DNA of 64,000 nt from Cupriavidus laharis (GCF_914271435.1 NZ_CAJZAI010000012.1:1-64000), one strand, 5' to 3'. Positions 44,931-53,207 are shown, numbered from the stretch's first letter. Numbers and translations: made by a program. Notes: generated by a model not told the origin, from the letters alone.

Positions 44931-46178
44931 ATGGAATCGATCGTTGGATATCTCATCGCGCTGATGCTGTCGATGCTAAGCCTTGCAGGCTTCGCGACGT
45001 GGGCCAAGGCCGGGGTGACGAATGTGCAGACGGCGGCCGCGGCCAGCCAGATGCTGGTGTTTGACAAGGCTGCATTGCAGTTCGTGCAGGACCAGGCCGC
45101 CACGCTCGTGACCCAGGCGACAGCTACCGTGCCCGTCTCAGTCACGCCGGCGGTGCTCGTGAATGGCGGCTATCTGCCGGCGGGCTTTTCGGCCACCAAT
45201 GTCTTCGGGCAAAGCTGGCTACTACAGGTGCTGCAGCCGACGCCCAACAATCTTCAGGCGCTTGTGACCTCGCAGGGCGGCCGCGCCATTACCGACACCC
45301 GACAGCTCGTGCAGATCGCCGCGCAAGCTGGCGCGCAGGGCGGCTTTGTGCCTTACGCGGGCCAGAACGGTGATCCAACGATGGTGTCCACCAACGCGTA
45401 CGGCGCATATGGTGCTTGGCAGGTACCGCTTGCCAACTTTACGAATCCCGGTAGTGGCCGGCTTGCATCGTTGCTCGCCTTCACCGGCGCGCAGGCCAAC
45501 AACGGCTACCTGTATCGGGTGCAGGTTCCTGGCCACCCGGAGCTAAACAAGATGCAGACCTCCATAGACATGGGAGGCAATGATCTCAACAGCGCCGGGC
45601 GGGTGACGGCAAACACTGCGTTGACAAGCGGCGGCGACACCTACCTGACCGCCATGGGGACACCGAACACGGCTTGCGGGGTGGATACGTCCGTCCGTAG
45701 AAGTTCGACTGGAACTGGGCTTGTGATCTGCTCCGCCGGTATTTGGCAGCCCGTTGGGACTGCCGTTGCCAATGTGTCCGATGGCATGTGGTGTGGAAAC
45801 AATGGTCAGTTCGCAACAAGCGGGAGCAACGTCGGCTACGTCTGCAAAGGGAATCGCTATGTGTCTCTGAGCAACGCACTCGGCAACATCGTCATAACGC
45901 GAAAGATCGACAACGTGACCGATGGCATGGCCTTCGTGAAGGACAACTGTCCCGGCGGCTCGCCATGGGCGATTTACACCCCCAAGCAGCAGATGGTGAA
46001 CATCACTGGAAACATCATGCCGCCGATTGAGGGGACTTACTTCGCAATGAACGACGGTGGATGGCAGTGGGGTGCCCAAGCTAGCGCGATATCGCCGGCA
46101 GCCTGGTATAGCGGAAATGATGTCGGCGCAATCGGTGGACAGTTGGTTGGCACTGTCACGACGGGATGTGTCTATTGA
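44931..46178 (+). CDS. pilV: PilV-like minor pilin/adhesin
   Basis: 415-residue tip adhesin. A short leader and pilin helix (IVGYLIALMLSMLSLAGFA) precede the conserved shufflon-protein N-terminal region (ITDTRQLVQIAAQAGAQGG; MQTSIDMGGNDLNSAGRVTA). A Cys-rich C-terminal domain (about 240-415) ends GTVTTGCVY. PilV C-termini contact recipient lipopolysaccharide and set host specificity. No shufflon repeats or inverted alternative C-termini follow, so the tip appears fixed. Confidence 0.85.
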   Translation: MESIVGYLIALMLSMLSLAGFATWAKAGVTNVQTAAAASQMLVFDKAALQFVQDQAATLVTQATATVPVSVTPAVLVNGGYLPAGFSATNVFGQSWLLQVLQPTPNNLQALVTSQGGRAITDTRQLVQIAAQAGAQGGFVPYAGQNGDPTMVSTNAYGAYGAWQVPLANFTNPGSGRLASLLAFTGAQANNGYLYRVQVPGHPELNKMQTSIDMGGNDLNSAGRVTANTALTSGGDTYLTAMGTPNTACGVDTSVRRSSTGTGLVICSAGIWQPVGTAVANVSDGMWCGNNGQFATSGSNVGYVCKGNRYVSLSNALGNIVITRKIDNVTDGMAFVKDNCPGGSPWAIYTPKQQMVNITGNIMPPIEGTYFAMNDGGWQWGAQASAISPAAWYSGNDVGAIGGQLVGTVTTGCVY

Positions 46179-46193
46179 CCTGAAGGAGAATGA

Positions 46194-46778
46194 ATGAGCA
46201 GGTTGATTATAGCTTCGGCGTTAGCGCTTCAAGCATTGACTGCCAATGCACAACTGATCGTTTACCCCGCACCGCCCATGACGGTTGCTGATTGCCTTGG
46301 CACGCAGGTATGGATGAGGAACCCTGCAAATGGCTTGCCCTATTGTGGTGTACCTGTGCCACCACCACCACCGCCGCCGCCACCACCCCCGGCCTTAGGC
46401 GGATTTGTATATGGCGTGGGTGCCGTTCGCTTCGCGTGCCAAGCCAACGACAGCTGCCACCAAAGGGTCGCGGTGACGCTAAAGCAAAGTGGGCAAGCCG
46501 AAAGCGTACGTTGGTACGCTGATGACAATACGATAGTCCCGTGGGGCGTCAACCTATGGGATCTTTTTAGCATGCCATATTCGGCGGCTATGGTACTGCC
46601 GATGCAGTACTTCAAGGATCGTGGATGTGTGGTCGCCACGGAGGACGCAAATGCTATGGCTGTCGTCAATAGTGTTTATGGCTTTGACCTTGCGCCCGTG
46701 ATAAGGCTTGGTCTGACAACGGGTGATTTCATCGAGTACGCAAATTACGCGGTCTGCCCGGGGACCATCGGATTTTGA
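46194..46778 (+). CDS. Secreted polyproline-linker protein
   Basis: 194 residues: a signal peptide (LIIASALALQALTANA), a short domain with CLGTQVWMRNPANG, an 11-proline run (residues about 57-67) and a C-terminal domain (about 68-194) with a Cys pair CQANDSC. It ends the pil operon 15 bases after pilV. Likely exported with or attached to the pilus; no family recognised. The proline run looks like a rigid spacer between two folded domains. Confidence 0.7.
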   Translation: MSRLIIASALALQALTANAQLIVYPAPPMTVADCLGTQVWMRNPANGLPYCGVPVPPPPPPPPPPPALGGFVYGVGAVRFACQANDSCHQRVAVTLKQSGQAESVRWYADDNTIVPWGVNLWDLFSMPYSAAMVLPMQYFKDRGCVVATEDANAMAVVNSVYGFDLAPVIRLGLTTGDFIEYANYAVCPGTIGF

Positions 46779-46790
46779 GACCAAATAAGA

Positions 46791-46820
46791 ATGCACTTCG
46801 CCCTCGCGGGCGAAGTGCAT
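46791..46820. terminator. Hairpin between convergent genes
   Basis: A perfect 13-bp stem, ATGCACTTCGCCC with GGGCGAAGTGCAT, around a TCGC loop, between the pil operon end and the convergent CAP gene. No T-run on either side, so it acts either as a weak bidirectional terminator or an RNA 3'-end stabiliser. Confidence 0.6.
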
Positions 46821-46851
46821 CCATCGTTGCCGAAAGAGCTATGGCGCCCGC

Positions 46852-47883
46852 TTAGAACGCAGTAAAGCTCCACGACTTCGTGATGGGAACGCCGTTGCGA
46901 GCGCCGCTGAAAGTCGCAGTGTATGATCCCGCCGTTAGCGGCTGGGTCGGAAGAAGAAAAGCTACGCCGTTGTATACGTACGGATCGGAGATTGACGATG
47001 CAGTCGAGCCAGCTTTGGCTCCCGTTGCGACAAGAATCCGGGCGGGAATCTGTGCTCCACCGGGTCCCGTAAGAGTAAAGCTCGACACCGTAAGGACGTC
47101 CGCGGCGTCAGGCGCTGGAACTCGGAACATGACCGGGTGCCCCGCGCTTGGAAGGTCCGCGGCTGGGCTTGGTGATTCACCGGCCGCGTTAAATAACCCG
47201 ACCACGTTCTCCCCATCGATCGGTGAATACGCCACTGCGTTGGCGGCCATCTGCTGGCCGCCCCATTGCGCGAGACCATATCCACCACCGTTTGCGCCAG
47301 TAACTACTCCAAAGTTCAAGACGCAGTATCCGTCTCGGACCGCCAAGCCGACAGTCTCCTGGTTCGAGGTAATGCCTTGTAAATGGTAGACGGAATTCCT
47401 GAACGTGCCCACGCACGCCGTAATCAGGCCGCCATATGCTGCTTGCGCGATCCATTGGTTACGGGACGCCCCGGTTGCAATTGCTTGCTCATACGGATTG
47501 ACGCCGGTAAAACCTGGCTTTCCGGCGATCTCTTCGTGCGAGACGATAGAATTTGCCTTCATGTAGGCCAGGTGATTGTCCGCCGCAGTGTCGAGGGCGG
47601 CGTCTTGTTTCAGGGCGCCAACGCCCATTTTGACGCGGTAATCGTTCAGTTCATTGAATGCCGTCAAGCGGAGGTCACCGCTCGAATAGGTCGGCACTGG
47701 GACACTCGTCGCAGGAGCAACAGACGTCGGTGCTTGGGGCGCTGGCTTGGTGTCGGTCCCGGTGCTGCTGTTTGCGCTGGAGCCTGATCCAGAACTACCG
47801 CCGTCCCCGCCACCACCGCAAGCCGCGAGAGAAAAGGCAGCCGCCGCTGCAAATACGCTGAGGAGAGTCTTATTGGTCTTCAT
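46852..47883 (-). CDS. CAP/SCP-domain lipoprotein
   Basis: 343-residue exported protein: lipoprotein signal (LLSVFAAAAAFSLAACGGGG), a Gly/Ser/Pro linker, a CAP/SCP domain (LTAFNELNDYRVKMGVGAL; ADNHLAYMKANSIVSHEE; CVLNFGVVTGANGGGYGLA) and a C-terminal beta-sandwich (TLTGPGGAQIPARILV). Bacterial CAP proteins of this type are surface proteins of mostly unknown function. It is convergent with the pil operon and separately transcribed. It might affect cell contact during mating, but there is no direct evidence. Confidence 0.82.
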   Translation of the reverse strand: MKTNKTLLSVFAAAAAFSLAACGGGGDGGSSGSGSSANSSTGTDTKPAPQAPTSVAPATSVPVPTYSSGDLRLTAFNELNDYRVKMGVGALKQDAALDTAADNHLAYMKANSIVSHEEIAGKPGFTGVNPYEQAIATGASRNQWIAQAAYGGLITACVGTFRNSVYHLQGITSNQETVGLAVRDGYCVLNFGVVTGANGGGYGLAQWGGQQMAANAVAYSPIDGENVVGLFNAAGESPSPAADLPSAGHPVMFRVPAPDAADVLTVSSFTLTGPGGAQIPARILVATGAKAGSTASSISDPYVYNGVAFLLPTQPLTAGSYTATFSGARNGVPITKSWSFTAF

Positions 47884-47900
47884 GTCTGTTCTTTCCTTTT

Positions 47901-47943
47901 GCTGGAATCTTGTGGCTCGCCTCTCGAACCACTTGATTCCAGC
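47901..47943. promoter_or_regulatory. Inverted repeat upstream of the CAP gene
   Basis: GCTGGAATC (47901-47909) and GATTCCAGC (47935-47943) are perfect inverted copies, starting 18 bases before the CAP start codon. It could be an operator or a leader hairpin. Confidence 0.5.
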
Positions 47944-47986
47944 TTACCGAAGTCAGCGCGAAGTCAAGTCGCGCTAGCATCCCGAC

Positions 47987-48012
47987 AAAAAACGCAGCCA
48001 GGGATCGGCTGC
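47987..48012 (-). terminator. Rho-independent terminator, minus strand
   Basis: On the minus strand GCAGCC/GGCTGC (48012-47994) is followed by a C/G and six T residues. It ends transcription of the small membrane protein gene at 48056. Confidence 0.75.
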
Positions 48013-48055
48013 ATGGCTTCCTAGTCGGCAGATCGGAGGCGAATTTTAGCCCCCA

Positions 48056-48430
48056 TTACGAGGGGTAGGGCCGGCTGTTGCGGTGTTCTCGCCTCGTTGT
48101 CTCAACTATCGTATAGGTACGATCCGCAATGGTTACAGAGGTGCGGGTCTCGATCGACAGTAATCCGGCATTGCGCCAGAGACGGATACTGCTCGAATAG
48201 CAATGGGCGCAAACGATTCCGCGCTTGGTCCGGCAGTGCGGGTACCGGGCCAAGTATTCCTTCAGTGTTTCCCGCTTTTGGCGGGTAACGAAGAGAAGGA
48301 TGAAGGGCGTCGCCACGGTCAGAAGATACGCAAGCGTGCCCCACAATAGGGGATTCTTACTGCGCCGGTGAGCCAGGTAGGCGGTGATCAGAATACACGC
48401 GCCCTAGAATATCCATACACCGTAGTTCAT
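48056..48430 (-). pseudogene. Small membrane/zinc-ribbon protein gene with amber codon
   Basis: From ATG 48430 the frame reads MNYGVWIF, then an amber TAG (48404-48406), then continues without further stops through GACILITAYLAHRRSKNPLL, a second membrane segment (LLTVATPFILLFV), a CxxC ribbon-like segment (GIVCAHC) and a charged tail to 48056. The residues after the TAG continue the first membrane helix, so the amber codon probably interrupts a protein of about 124 residues. A shorter product from TTG 48346 is possible. The terminator 40 bases downstream supports a real transcription unit. No family recognised. Confidence 0.5.
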
Positions 48431-48496
48431 GGTCGTTGGCTGAAGTTGATGCGTGGTGGGTAGTACCGCGCATGAGTGCGCAGACCCTCAATGATT

Positions 48497-49684
48497 CTAT
48501 TGGGGCTTCGGCTTCCGCGGGCGCGTGCGGCCAACCTTTCCGACATTTGGCGATGAGAGCGTACCGCTACAACTGGGGCACAGTGAAGCGTGGGCTAAGT
48601 CTCCAGCAGAGGCGAGGTAGGAAGTGCTGCAAGTGCGGCAGGCACGTACAGTGAGTTCGTGCTCCGTCGCCATGGAGCGAGAAAGATGGAAGGCTCGATC
48701 CGGACTGACTTTGGAATCATCGCCGAACATGTGCCTCGCGATATCGACCGCCGAAATAAAGGCTTCGGGAATCGAGGCATCGGTTGCGATAGCGGTGCGG
48801 AAAAGCCAAAGATGGAATGTCGATTGCAATCGTCTTCCGGCCGAATCCACATACCACGCGGACGACGTTGGCGAGTGACCGGACGGTGATGACTCGCCAT
48901 TGATGCGGATGTACATCTGGCGCACGGTAGTCACGTTCATGCTAAAGAGTGAGGCAACACTCTTAGCACGGCACTTGAAGCGCACAAAGGCCTCGGCGTA
49001 GGCTTCTGAGAGCGGCCGACCTATGCGAAGGCCACCCCATGCGCCGGAGTGTGGCAGCTTGTCGGTCCTAACGGGGCAATGCTCCATCAAAAAGTGGGCA
49101 ATGACCTCCCTTGAGAAGCGGCTGCCGACAGCCTCGGCCCAGAAGAGAGGATTTGGGAAGCGCCATTTGAACAATGGCACGGAACGGGACGAAATTGCAA
49201 GTTCCACGCGGTGCTGCGGCAAGGTGCGCAGGTACTCGGCCAGTTCGATGGAGATTCCCAGCATAGGCGCTGCGAGCAGCGACATGTTAAGTACGTCGTA
49301 CAGCGCGCCAACATAGGTGCGGTTGCTTTGCTCCAACAACATTTTGTCAAGCGGTGACAGCGCTGGTGTTCCGGCCGCTAGCCGATCGTAGGCTAGGGTG
49401 GAAGTTGAGCCATCGGTGAAGCACGCCCAATCGGCCGGCGTTTCAAGGGTAGGGGAGAAGACCAGGAACGGAGAGCATAGGACCGTCGACGAATGCTCCG
49501 CGTCATCGCGCAGCTTCTGGAGGTCATCCTTCTTGGCTCCGAAGACGGGCTCGAATTCTGGCTTGACGGCTAGGGTGCTGACCATCGCCATTGATAGCCG
49601 CAGGTTCGCCGACATGATGCGGTCAAGTACCCACGCGGGGTGCAGGAAACGTTCGTGGAAATCTCTATTGATGAGTCGAGTCAT
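48497..49684 (-). CDS. Single-chain FlhD-FlhC-like transcriptional regulator
   Basis: 395 residues. Residues about 122-176 follow FlhD: YDVLNMSLLAAPMLGIS, ELAEYLRTLPQHRVELAISS and LFKWRF against the FlhD pattern YDINLSYLLLAQ, GINEEMATTLAALTLPQMVK and CHFRF. Residues about 229-373 follow FlhC: VASLFSMNVTTVRQMYIRIN, SSPSGHSPTSSAWY (FlhC: PPPKGMLPFSTDWF), LQSTFHLWLFRTA, and a zinc site C349-x2-C352 ... C369-x2-C372. The first 110 residues are unassigned. FlhDC-type plasmid regulators (AcaCD, SetCD) activate conjugation; here both subunits appear to be one chain. It is the second gene of an operon preceded by the 63-bp element at 51201. The FlhC part is convincing, the FlhD part moderately so. 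Confidence 0.72.
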   Translation of the reverse strand: MTRLINRDFHERFLHPAWVLDRIMSANLRLSMAMVSTLAVKPEFEPVFGAKKDDLQKLRDDAEHSSTVLCSPFLVFSPTLETPADWACFTDGSTSTLAYDRLAAGTPALSPLDKMLLEQSNRTYVGALYDVLNMSLLAAPMLGISIELAEYLRTLPQHRVELAISSRSVPLFKWRFPNPLFWAEAVGSRFSREVIAHFLMEHCPVRTDKLPHSGAWGGLRIGRPLSEAYAEAFVRFKCRAKSVASLFSMNVTTVRQMYIRINGESSPSGHSPTSSAWYVDSAGRRLQSTFHLWLFRTAIATDASIPEAFISAVDIARHMFGDDSKVSPDRAFHLSRSMATEHELTVRACRTCSTSYLASAGDLAHASLCPSCSGTLSSPNVGKVGRTRPRKPKPQ

Positions 49685-49696
49685 GGTCAGCGATCC

Positions 49697-50866
49697 TTAA
49701 GCGGCCTTAGCCGCGGCAAGCAGCTCCTGGTGAAAGGTAGCCACCGAGGCGGCCAGCGTAACGAGTGTCCCGCGATGCTGAGGCAGTTCACGCGCCTGTT
49801 GGCAGGATTGGAACTTGCTCCGTAGTGCATCAAAGTCTGCAAGTAGTCCGTCCAGACGCAGGCTGACCTGACGGTCGGCCGGAGGAGTCACACGCTCTCT
49901 CGAAGGTTGCTCGTTGGCGGCGATGACTTCGCGCGTTTCGAGAAGCTTCGCCTCGGAGGCCCTCAGCTCGTTGTTTACCAACTCCAGTCTCGCCTCTGCG
50001 TCCTTGATGGCCTCGGTCACCGACGCGTAGCCGTCTGGCACCACGGGCACCTCCTTTATCTCGACCCGCACCTTCATCTCGCTGAGTTGCCGTTGGAGAT
50101 CGGCTTTCTCGCGATTTCCCTTTTCGACGGCAAACTGCAAGGCATCGACGTTTGCGCTCTGAGAGGCGAGGGCGGTTTGTGCTTCAATCAGGGCAGCCTG
50201 TTGTGCCTCCGTGCTCCTACCAGCGGAGGCTATCTGGTCTTTGAGGTACTTCAATTCGAGCTGAAGGGAATCTTGCTGCGCCAGGCTGGCGGACAGCTCT
50301 TCCTCGGTGCCAGCCAGTTGGTTCTCAAGGGTCTCCATTTCGGCGGTTAAGGCACGATAGCGGTCAATGAATGGGAGAATCTCTTCCCGGCTAAACGCTT
50401 CGTTGGCGCGCTTGGCCTTGACGATCAGGGCAACCTCTTCCGCAGTGATGTCTTGCCGCTTGAGGATGTTGAGTTCGCCGACGTTCAGAAAGGTGAGCGC
50501 ATCCTTGTTATGCATGAAGCGCTCGTAGATCTGTACGTATCGCTTTGCGGACCACTTTGGCAGCTTGAGACTGTGCTCTGAGAATTGATACAGGAGCATA
50601 CGGGCGTCATTGGCCGCCTGCTCTGGGCTGCTTCTGCGAGGTGCGAGCGATGTGTAAAGGATGTGTTGAATCTGGGAAAGCTTCGAGCCAATGACGATGT
50701 GCTCGGAGAAGATCCGATCGCGTGCAATCACAATCTCTTCTCCGGCCTGCACGATGCGCGCAATCGCGGCCGGGTCAAGGTATGACGCGAGCTGCGTCCG
50801 TGCGAGTTCAAGAATCGACGGCTGGCGCGGCTGATCTGCCAGTTCAAACTTGTTATCTTTTTTCAT
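49697..50866 (-). CDS. Coiled-coil protein cotranscribed with the FlhDC-like regulator
   Basis: 389 residues from ATG 50866 (MKKDNKFELADQPRQP); a longer frame to 51109 exists but lacks support. An N-terminal globular region (about 20-165; LARTQLASYLDPAAIARIVQ, LKLPKWSAKRYVQIYERFM) precedes about 200 residues of heptad-rich coiled coil (YRALTAEMETLENQLAGTEE and onward) and a helical C-terminus. The architecture recalls KfrA-like plasmid proteins (DNA-binding head plus alpha-helical tail), but the head is not clearly related. The 12-base gap to the regulator implies one transcript. Possible partner or modulator of the regulator; function unknown. Confidence 0.65.
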   Translation of the reverse strand: MKKDNKFELADQPRQPSILELARTQLASYLDPAAIARIVQAGEEIVIARDRIFSEHIVIGSKLSQIQHILYTSLAPRRSSPEQAANDARMLLYQFSEHSLKLPKWSAKRYVQIYERFMHNKDALTFLNVGELNILKRQDITAEEVALIVKAKRANEAFSREEILPFIDRYRALTAEMETLENQLAGTEEELSASLAQQDSLQLELKYLKDQIASAGRSTEAQQAALIEAQTALASQSANVDALQFAVEKGNREKADLQRQLSEMKVRVEIKEVPVVPDGYASVTEAIKDAEARLELVNNELRASEAKLLETREVIAANEQPSRERVTPPADRQVSLRLDGLLADFDALRSKFQSCQQARELPQHRGTLVTLAASVATFHQELLAAAKAA

Positions 50867-51200
50867 GTCTTCTTCAAGGAGTCGGGTCGAAATGGAGCGC
50901 GGGCGAGTCTCTTCATACCTTAGTGGCTTGGGGACGAACTCAAGGCGTTGCTCTGGTCGCTCCGTTGGCGGAAGATTAATGCCAACTTTGGCGCACAGAG
51001 AGTCTGTAAGCTCGCGTCTTTCGTATCCCTTACAAGTTGCTGCGTGAAACGAGGCAGTTTTCACCCCTCTCTTATCGACTCCAAGTGATGCGGGTTTATA
51101 CCTATGCAACTTTGGTGGGGTCTGGAATTAAACGGGATGAAGATCTGTCGTAAAAGCGACTTAATTCACAGAGTCCGGGCTCTGCGCGGGGCGAGCACGT

Positions 51201-51263
51201 GAGTCCACCCTATTTGCGATAACAGTTCAAATTGAGGTGCGTTACCAAAAATAGGGTGGACTC
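51201..51263. promoter_or_regulatory. 63-bp inverted-repeat element upstream of the FlhDC-like operon
   Basis: Arms GAGTCCACCCTATTT (51201-51215) and AAATAGGGTGGACTC (51249-51263) are perfect inverted copies, 33 bp apart. The element matches the one at 31234-31296 in arms, span and left flank (GGCGAGCACGTGAGT). It lies in the 718-bp gap between the coiled-coil gene (minus) and the small membrane gene at 51585 (plus), so it could serve either. No gene is supported in 50867-51584. Confidence 0.78.
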
Positions 51264-51584
51264 ATGCGCTCTGAGGGAGGCGGCCCTCGTGATTTAATCC
51301 GCGGTCGGTGGCCTTGATGACCTGCTAGTTTCGGGTTACCATCTGATTACTTCTCGCGTCGTAGACGCATCGACATTGACAAGCACTGCCTGCAACTGGG
51401 CCCGTGCTTCGTTTCGCAGATCTCCTCCATTTTCGAATCCCCTGAGTAGCGCTTTTGCTCAATGCCGCGCGCATTCGGCGAGCGCGTTGCCGCTTCAAGG
51501 ATTCCTTGCTCTTCTGAGCATCGAATAATCGCCCGACCTTTCTGTCGGGAAATCCCCATTTTTCAGTTTTCAAGAGAGAAAACC

Positions 51585-51890
51585 ATGGAATCCTTGGCTG
51601 ACCTGCTGCGCTCGCCTATCCGCCTGTTTTTTTCGCTGATGGCGATCTATGTAGCAACACAATCCGCAGTTTGCGCGCTGTTCATCGCAATCGTTGGGGT
51701 CTCTTGGGTCTATCACAATGTCTTCGGTCGCTCGCACGTCGTGCCGACGCCCAGAGACGTTACGATGCCCAAGCCGCAAGCTGCAGCTGCAGACCAGGAA
51801 GAGTCGCAAGCGCCCCAGGCGCGTGTCTATGCGAAGTCCCCTGTTGTCGTTCCGTTGAAGCGCCAGGACGCCGCTCGTCGCAGCGCCTGA
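51585..51890 (+). CDS. Small membrane protein, unknown function
   Basis: 101 residues from ATG 51585 (MESLADLLRSPIRLFF), preceded by a GAGAG site. It has one long or two short membrane segments (FSLMAIYVATQSAVCALFIA, IVGVSWVYHNVF) and a proline/alanine-rich cytoplasmic tail. First gene of the ssb-primase region; no family recognised. Confidence 0.65.
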   Translation: MESLADLLRSPIRLFFSLMAIYVATQSAVCALFIAIVGVSWVYHNVFGRSHVVPTPRDVTMPKPQAAAADQEESQAPQARVYAKSPVVVPLKRQDAARRSA

Positions 51891-51895
51891 CCCTA

Positions 51896-51961
51896 GCCGC
51901 CCTCGTATTGAGGGCGGCCCTATCCACCTGTCGTGGGAACCTCGTTCCCGCCGGCAGGTGG
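51896..51961 (+). promoter_or_regulatory. Two consecutive leader hairpins
   Basis: GCCGCCCTC/GAGGGCGGC (51896-51918, 5-nt loop) is followed by a nested hairpin, CCACCTG/CAGGTGG enclosing GGGAAC/GTTCCC (51924-51961). They fill the gap before the gene at 51990. There is no T-run, so an RNA-level control or processing element is as likely as termination. Confidence 0.5.
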
Positions 51962-51989
51962 GCAATTGGGTTCCCATTCGGAGAACCCT

Positions 51990-52418
51990 ATGGAAATGCA
52001 AACCGCCGCCTGGCAACTCGATTTTTTCGGGGATGTGGCACCTGTGAAGACCATCCCGCCGAAGCGCGACCCGCTGCCCGATCCGATTCACTGGAGCGAT
52101 GGCGTGCGCGAGCAGATGGTAGACGCGCTCATCAGCCTCGCCTGCGATAGTCGTCGAGGCGACAACCTTCCTGAGTCCCTGGCCGATTGTGCCGATATGC
52201 TCCGTGCTCGCATGGAAGGAAGGGCCGTCGAGAAGGAAGACTACGACATGACGCTGGGCTGGATCTTTGGCTATTGGGACGGGGCGTTGCCCTATGCCTA
52301 TGTCTGCGCCGTCACAGGCGTGAGTCCCGAGGTCCTGCAAGACATCATTCTCAACCACTCCCGTCTCAGGCGCGACCTGGCGGAAGTCCGTGGGATGCGT
52401 TGCGGGTCTCTGCTCTAG
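51990..52418 (+). CDS. Plasmid protein of unknown function
   Basis: 142 residues from ATG 51990 (MEMQTAAWQLDFFGDV), eight bases after a GGAG site. Mostly helical; conserved-looking LGWIFGYWDGALPYAYVCAV followed by TGVSPEVLQDIILNHSRLRR. No signal or membrane segment. Transcribed with the next genes towards ssb. Confidence 0.65.
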   Translation: MEMQTAAWQLDFFGDVAPVKTIPPKRDPLPDPIHWSDGVREQMVDALISLACDSRRGDNLPESLADCADMLRARMEGRAVEKEDYDMTLGWIFGYWDGALPYAYVCAVTGVSPEVLQDIILNHSRLRRDLAEVRGMRCGSLL

Positions 52419-52426
52419 GAGTTGTC

Positions 52427-53188
52427 ATGGCATTTCTTCAGAGAATGCTTGGCGCACTCCAGGATATTCTCCAGCCGAGCACAGTCACACAAGAGCCCGT
52501 CCATTCGCCAATCGTTGGCACGGGGTCGAGCAACGAGGCCCACATCGAAATCAGCGGCGTGCCGAATCTCTTTCGCGACGAAGGCGGGCGCATCGTTCAC
52601 TTCGTGGCGGCCTTCGAGCCCCGACCGACAGCGACCCGCTTTGGTCAGAAGCTCTTGCCAGACCCAGTCCCGTACTGGTGCATGGCTGGAGAATATCCGG
52701 GTGCAAAGTTGGCTGATGTCATCGCCGGAGCCATTCGCTCGAATGCCACCCCGGCAGCGAGCATTGTGGCGACTTGCAACAACGGCGCAAGCCCACTATC
52801 GCGTGTGCACCCCAGCGATGTCCCAGATGCCGTACCTGCGACGGTGAGCGCTCCCGCGCGCCGCGCGTCGAGCGGATCTGCGCATCGCGGCAAAATCACC
52901 TTCTGGGGCGAAGCCGAATTCCCCGATCGCAAACGCATCGGCGGGACCTACAAATCGTTTGCCCTGAAGCTCGAAACGGCGACAGGCTCCGAGACGCTGC
53001 AGGGCGAGGGCCTCAAAGACGCTATCTCCCAATCCGGGTGCCAACTTGGTGACTGGGTGGAAGTGCGGCGGCTGGAAAAGGTTAAGGTCCAGGCCTTCCA
53101 CCGGAGGTCTGGAAAGCCAAAGCTGGACGAAAACGGTCAACCGGTCCTGTGGGATAAGTGGCTGTGGTCGATCACGCGTTCACATTAA
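52427..53188 (+). CDS. Plasmid protein with LPD7-like C-terminal domain
   Basis: 253 residues from ATG 52427. The N-terminal half has ISGVPNLFRDEGGRIVHF, with no assignment. The C-terminal 100 residues (GKITFWGEAEFPDRKR, then FALKLETATGSETLQGEGL and SGCQLGDWVEVRRL) resemble the small domain found in plasmid relaxase/TraI-like proteins that reads GRLLEHGxAPY with ETxxGERTxWGxDL. Adjacent to ssb, so a DNA-processing role in the leading region is plausible. Confidence 0.6.
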   Translation: MAFLQRMLGALQDILQPSTVTQEPVHSPIVGTGSSNEAHIEISGVPNLFRDEGGRIVHFVAAFEPRPTATRFGQKLLPDPVPYWCMAGEYPGAKLADVIAGAIRSNATPAASIVATCNNGASPLSRVHPSDVPDAVPATVSAPARRASSGSAHRGKITFWGEAEFPDRKRIGGTYKSFALKLETATGSETLQGEGLKDAISQSGCQLGDWVEVRRLEKVKVQAFHRRSGKPKLDENGQPVLWDKWLWSITRSH

Positions 53189-53207
53189 TCTGAAAGGAAA
53201 TCTCGAT

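Noticed and set aside
44931..46780. Possible shufflon downstream of pilV
   Set aside because: No repeated short inverted recombination sites and no alternative pilV C-termini were found, and the recombinase genes are far away.
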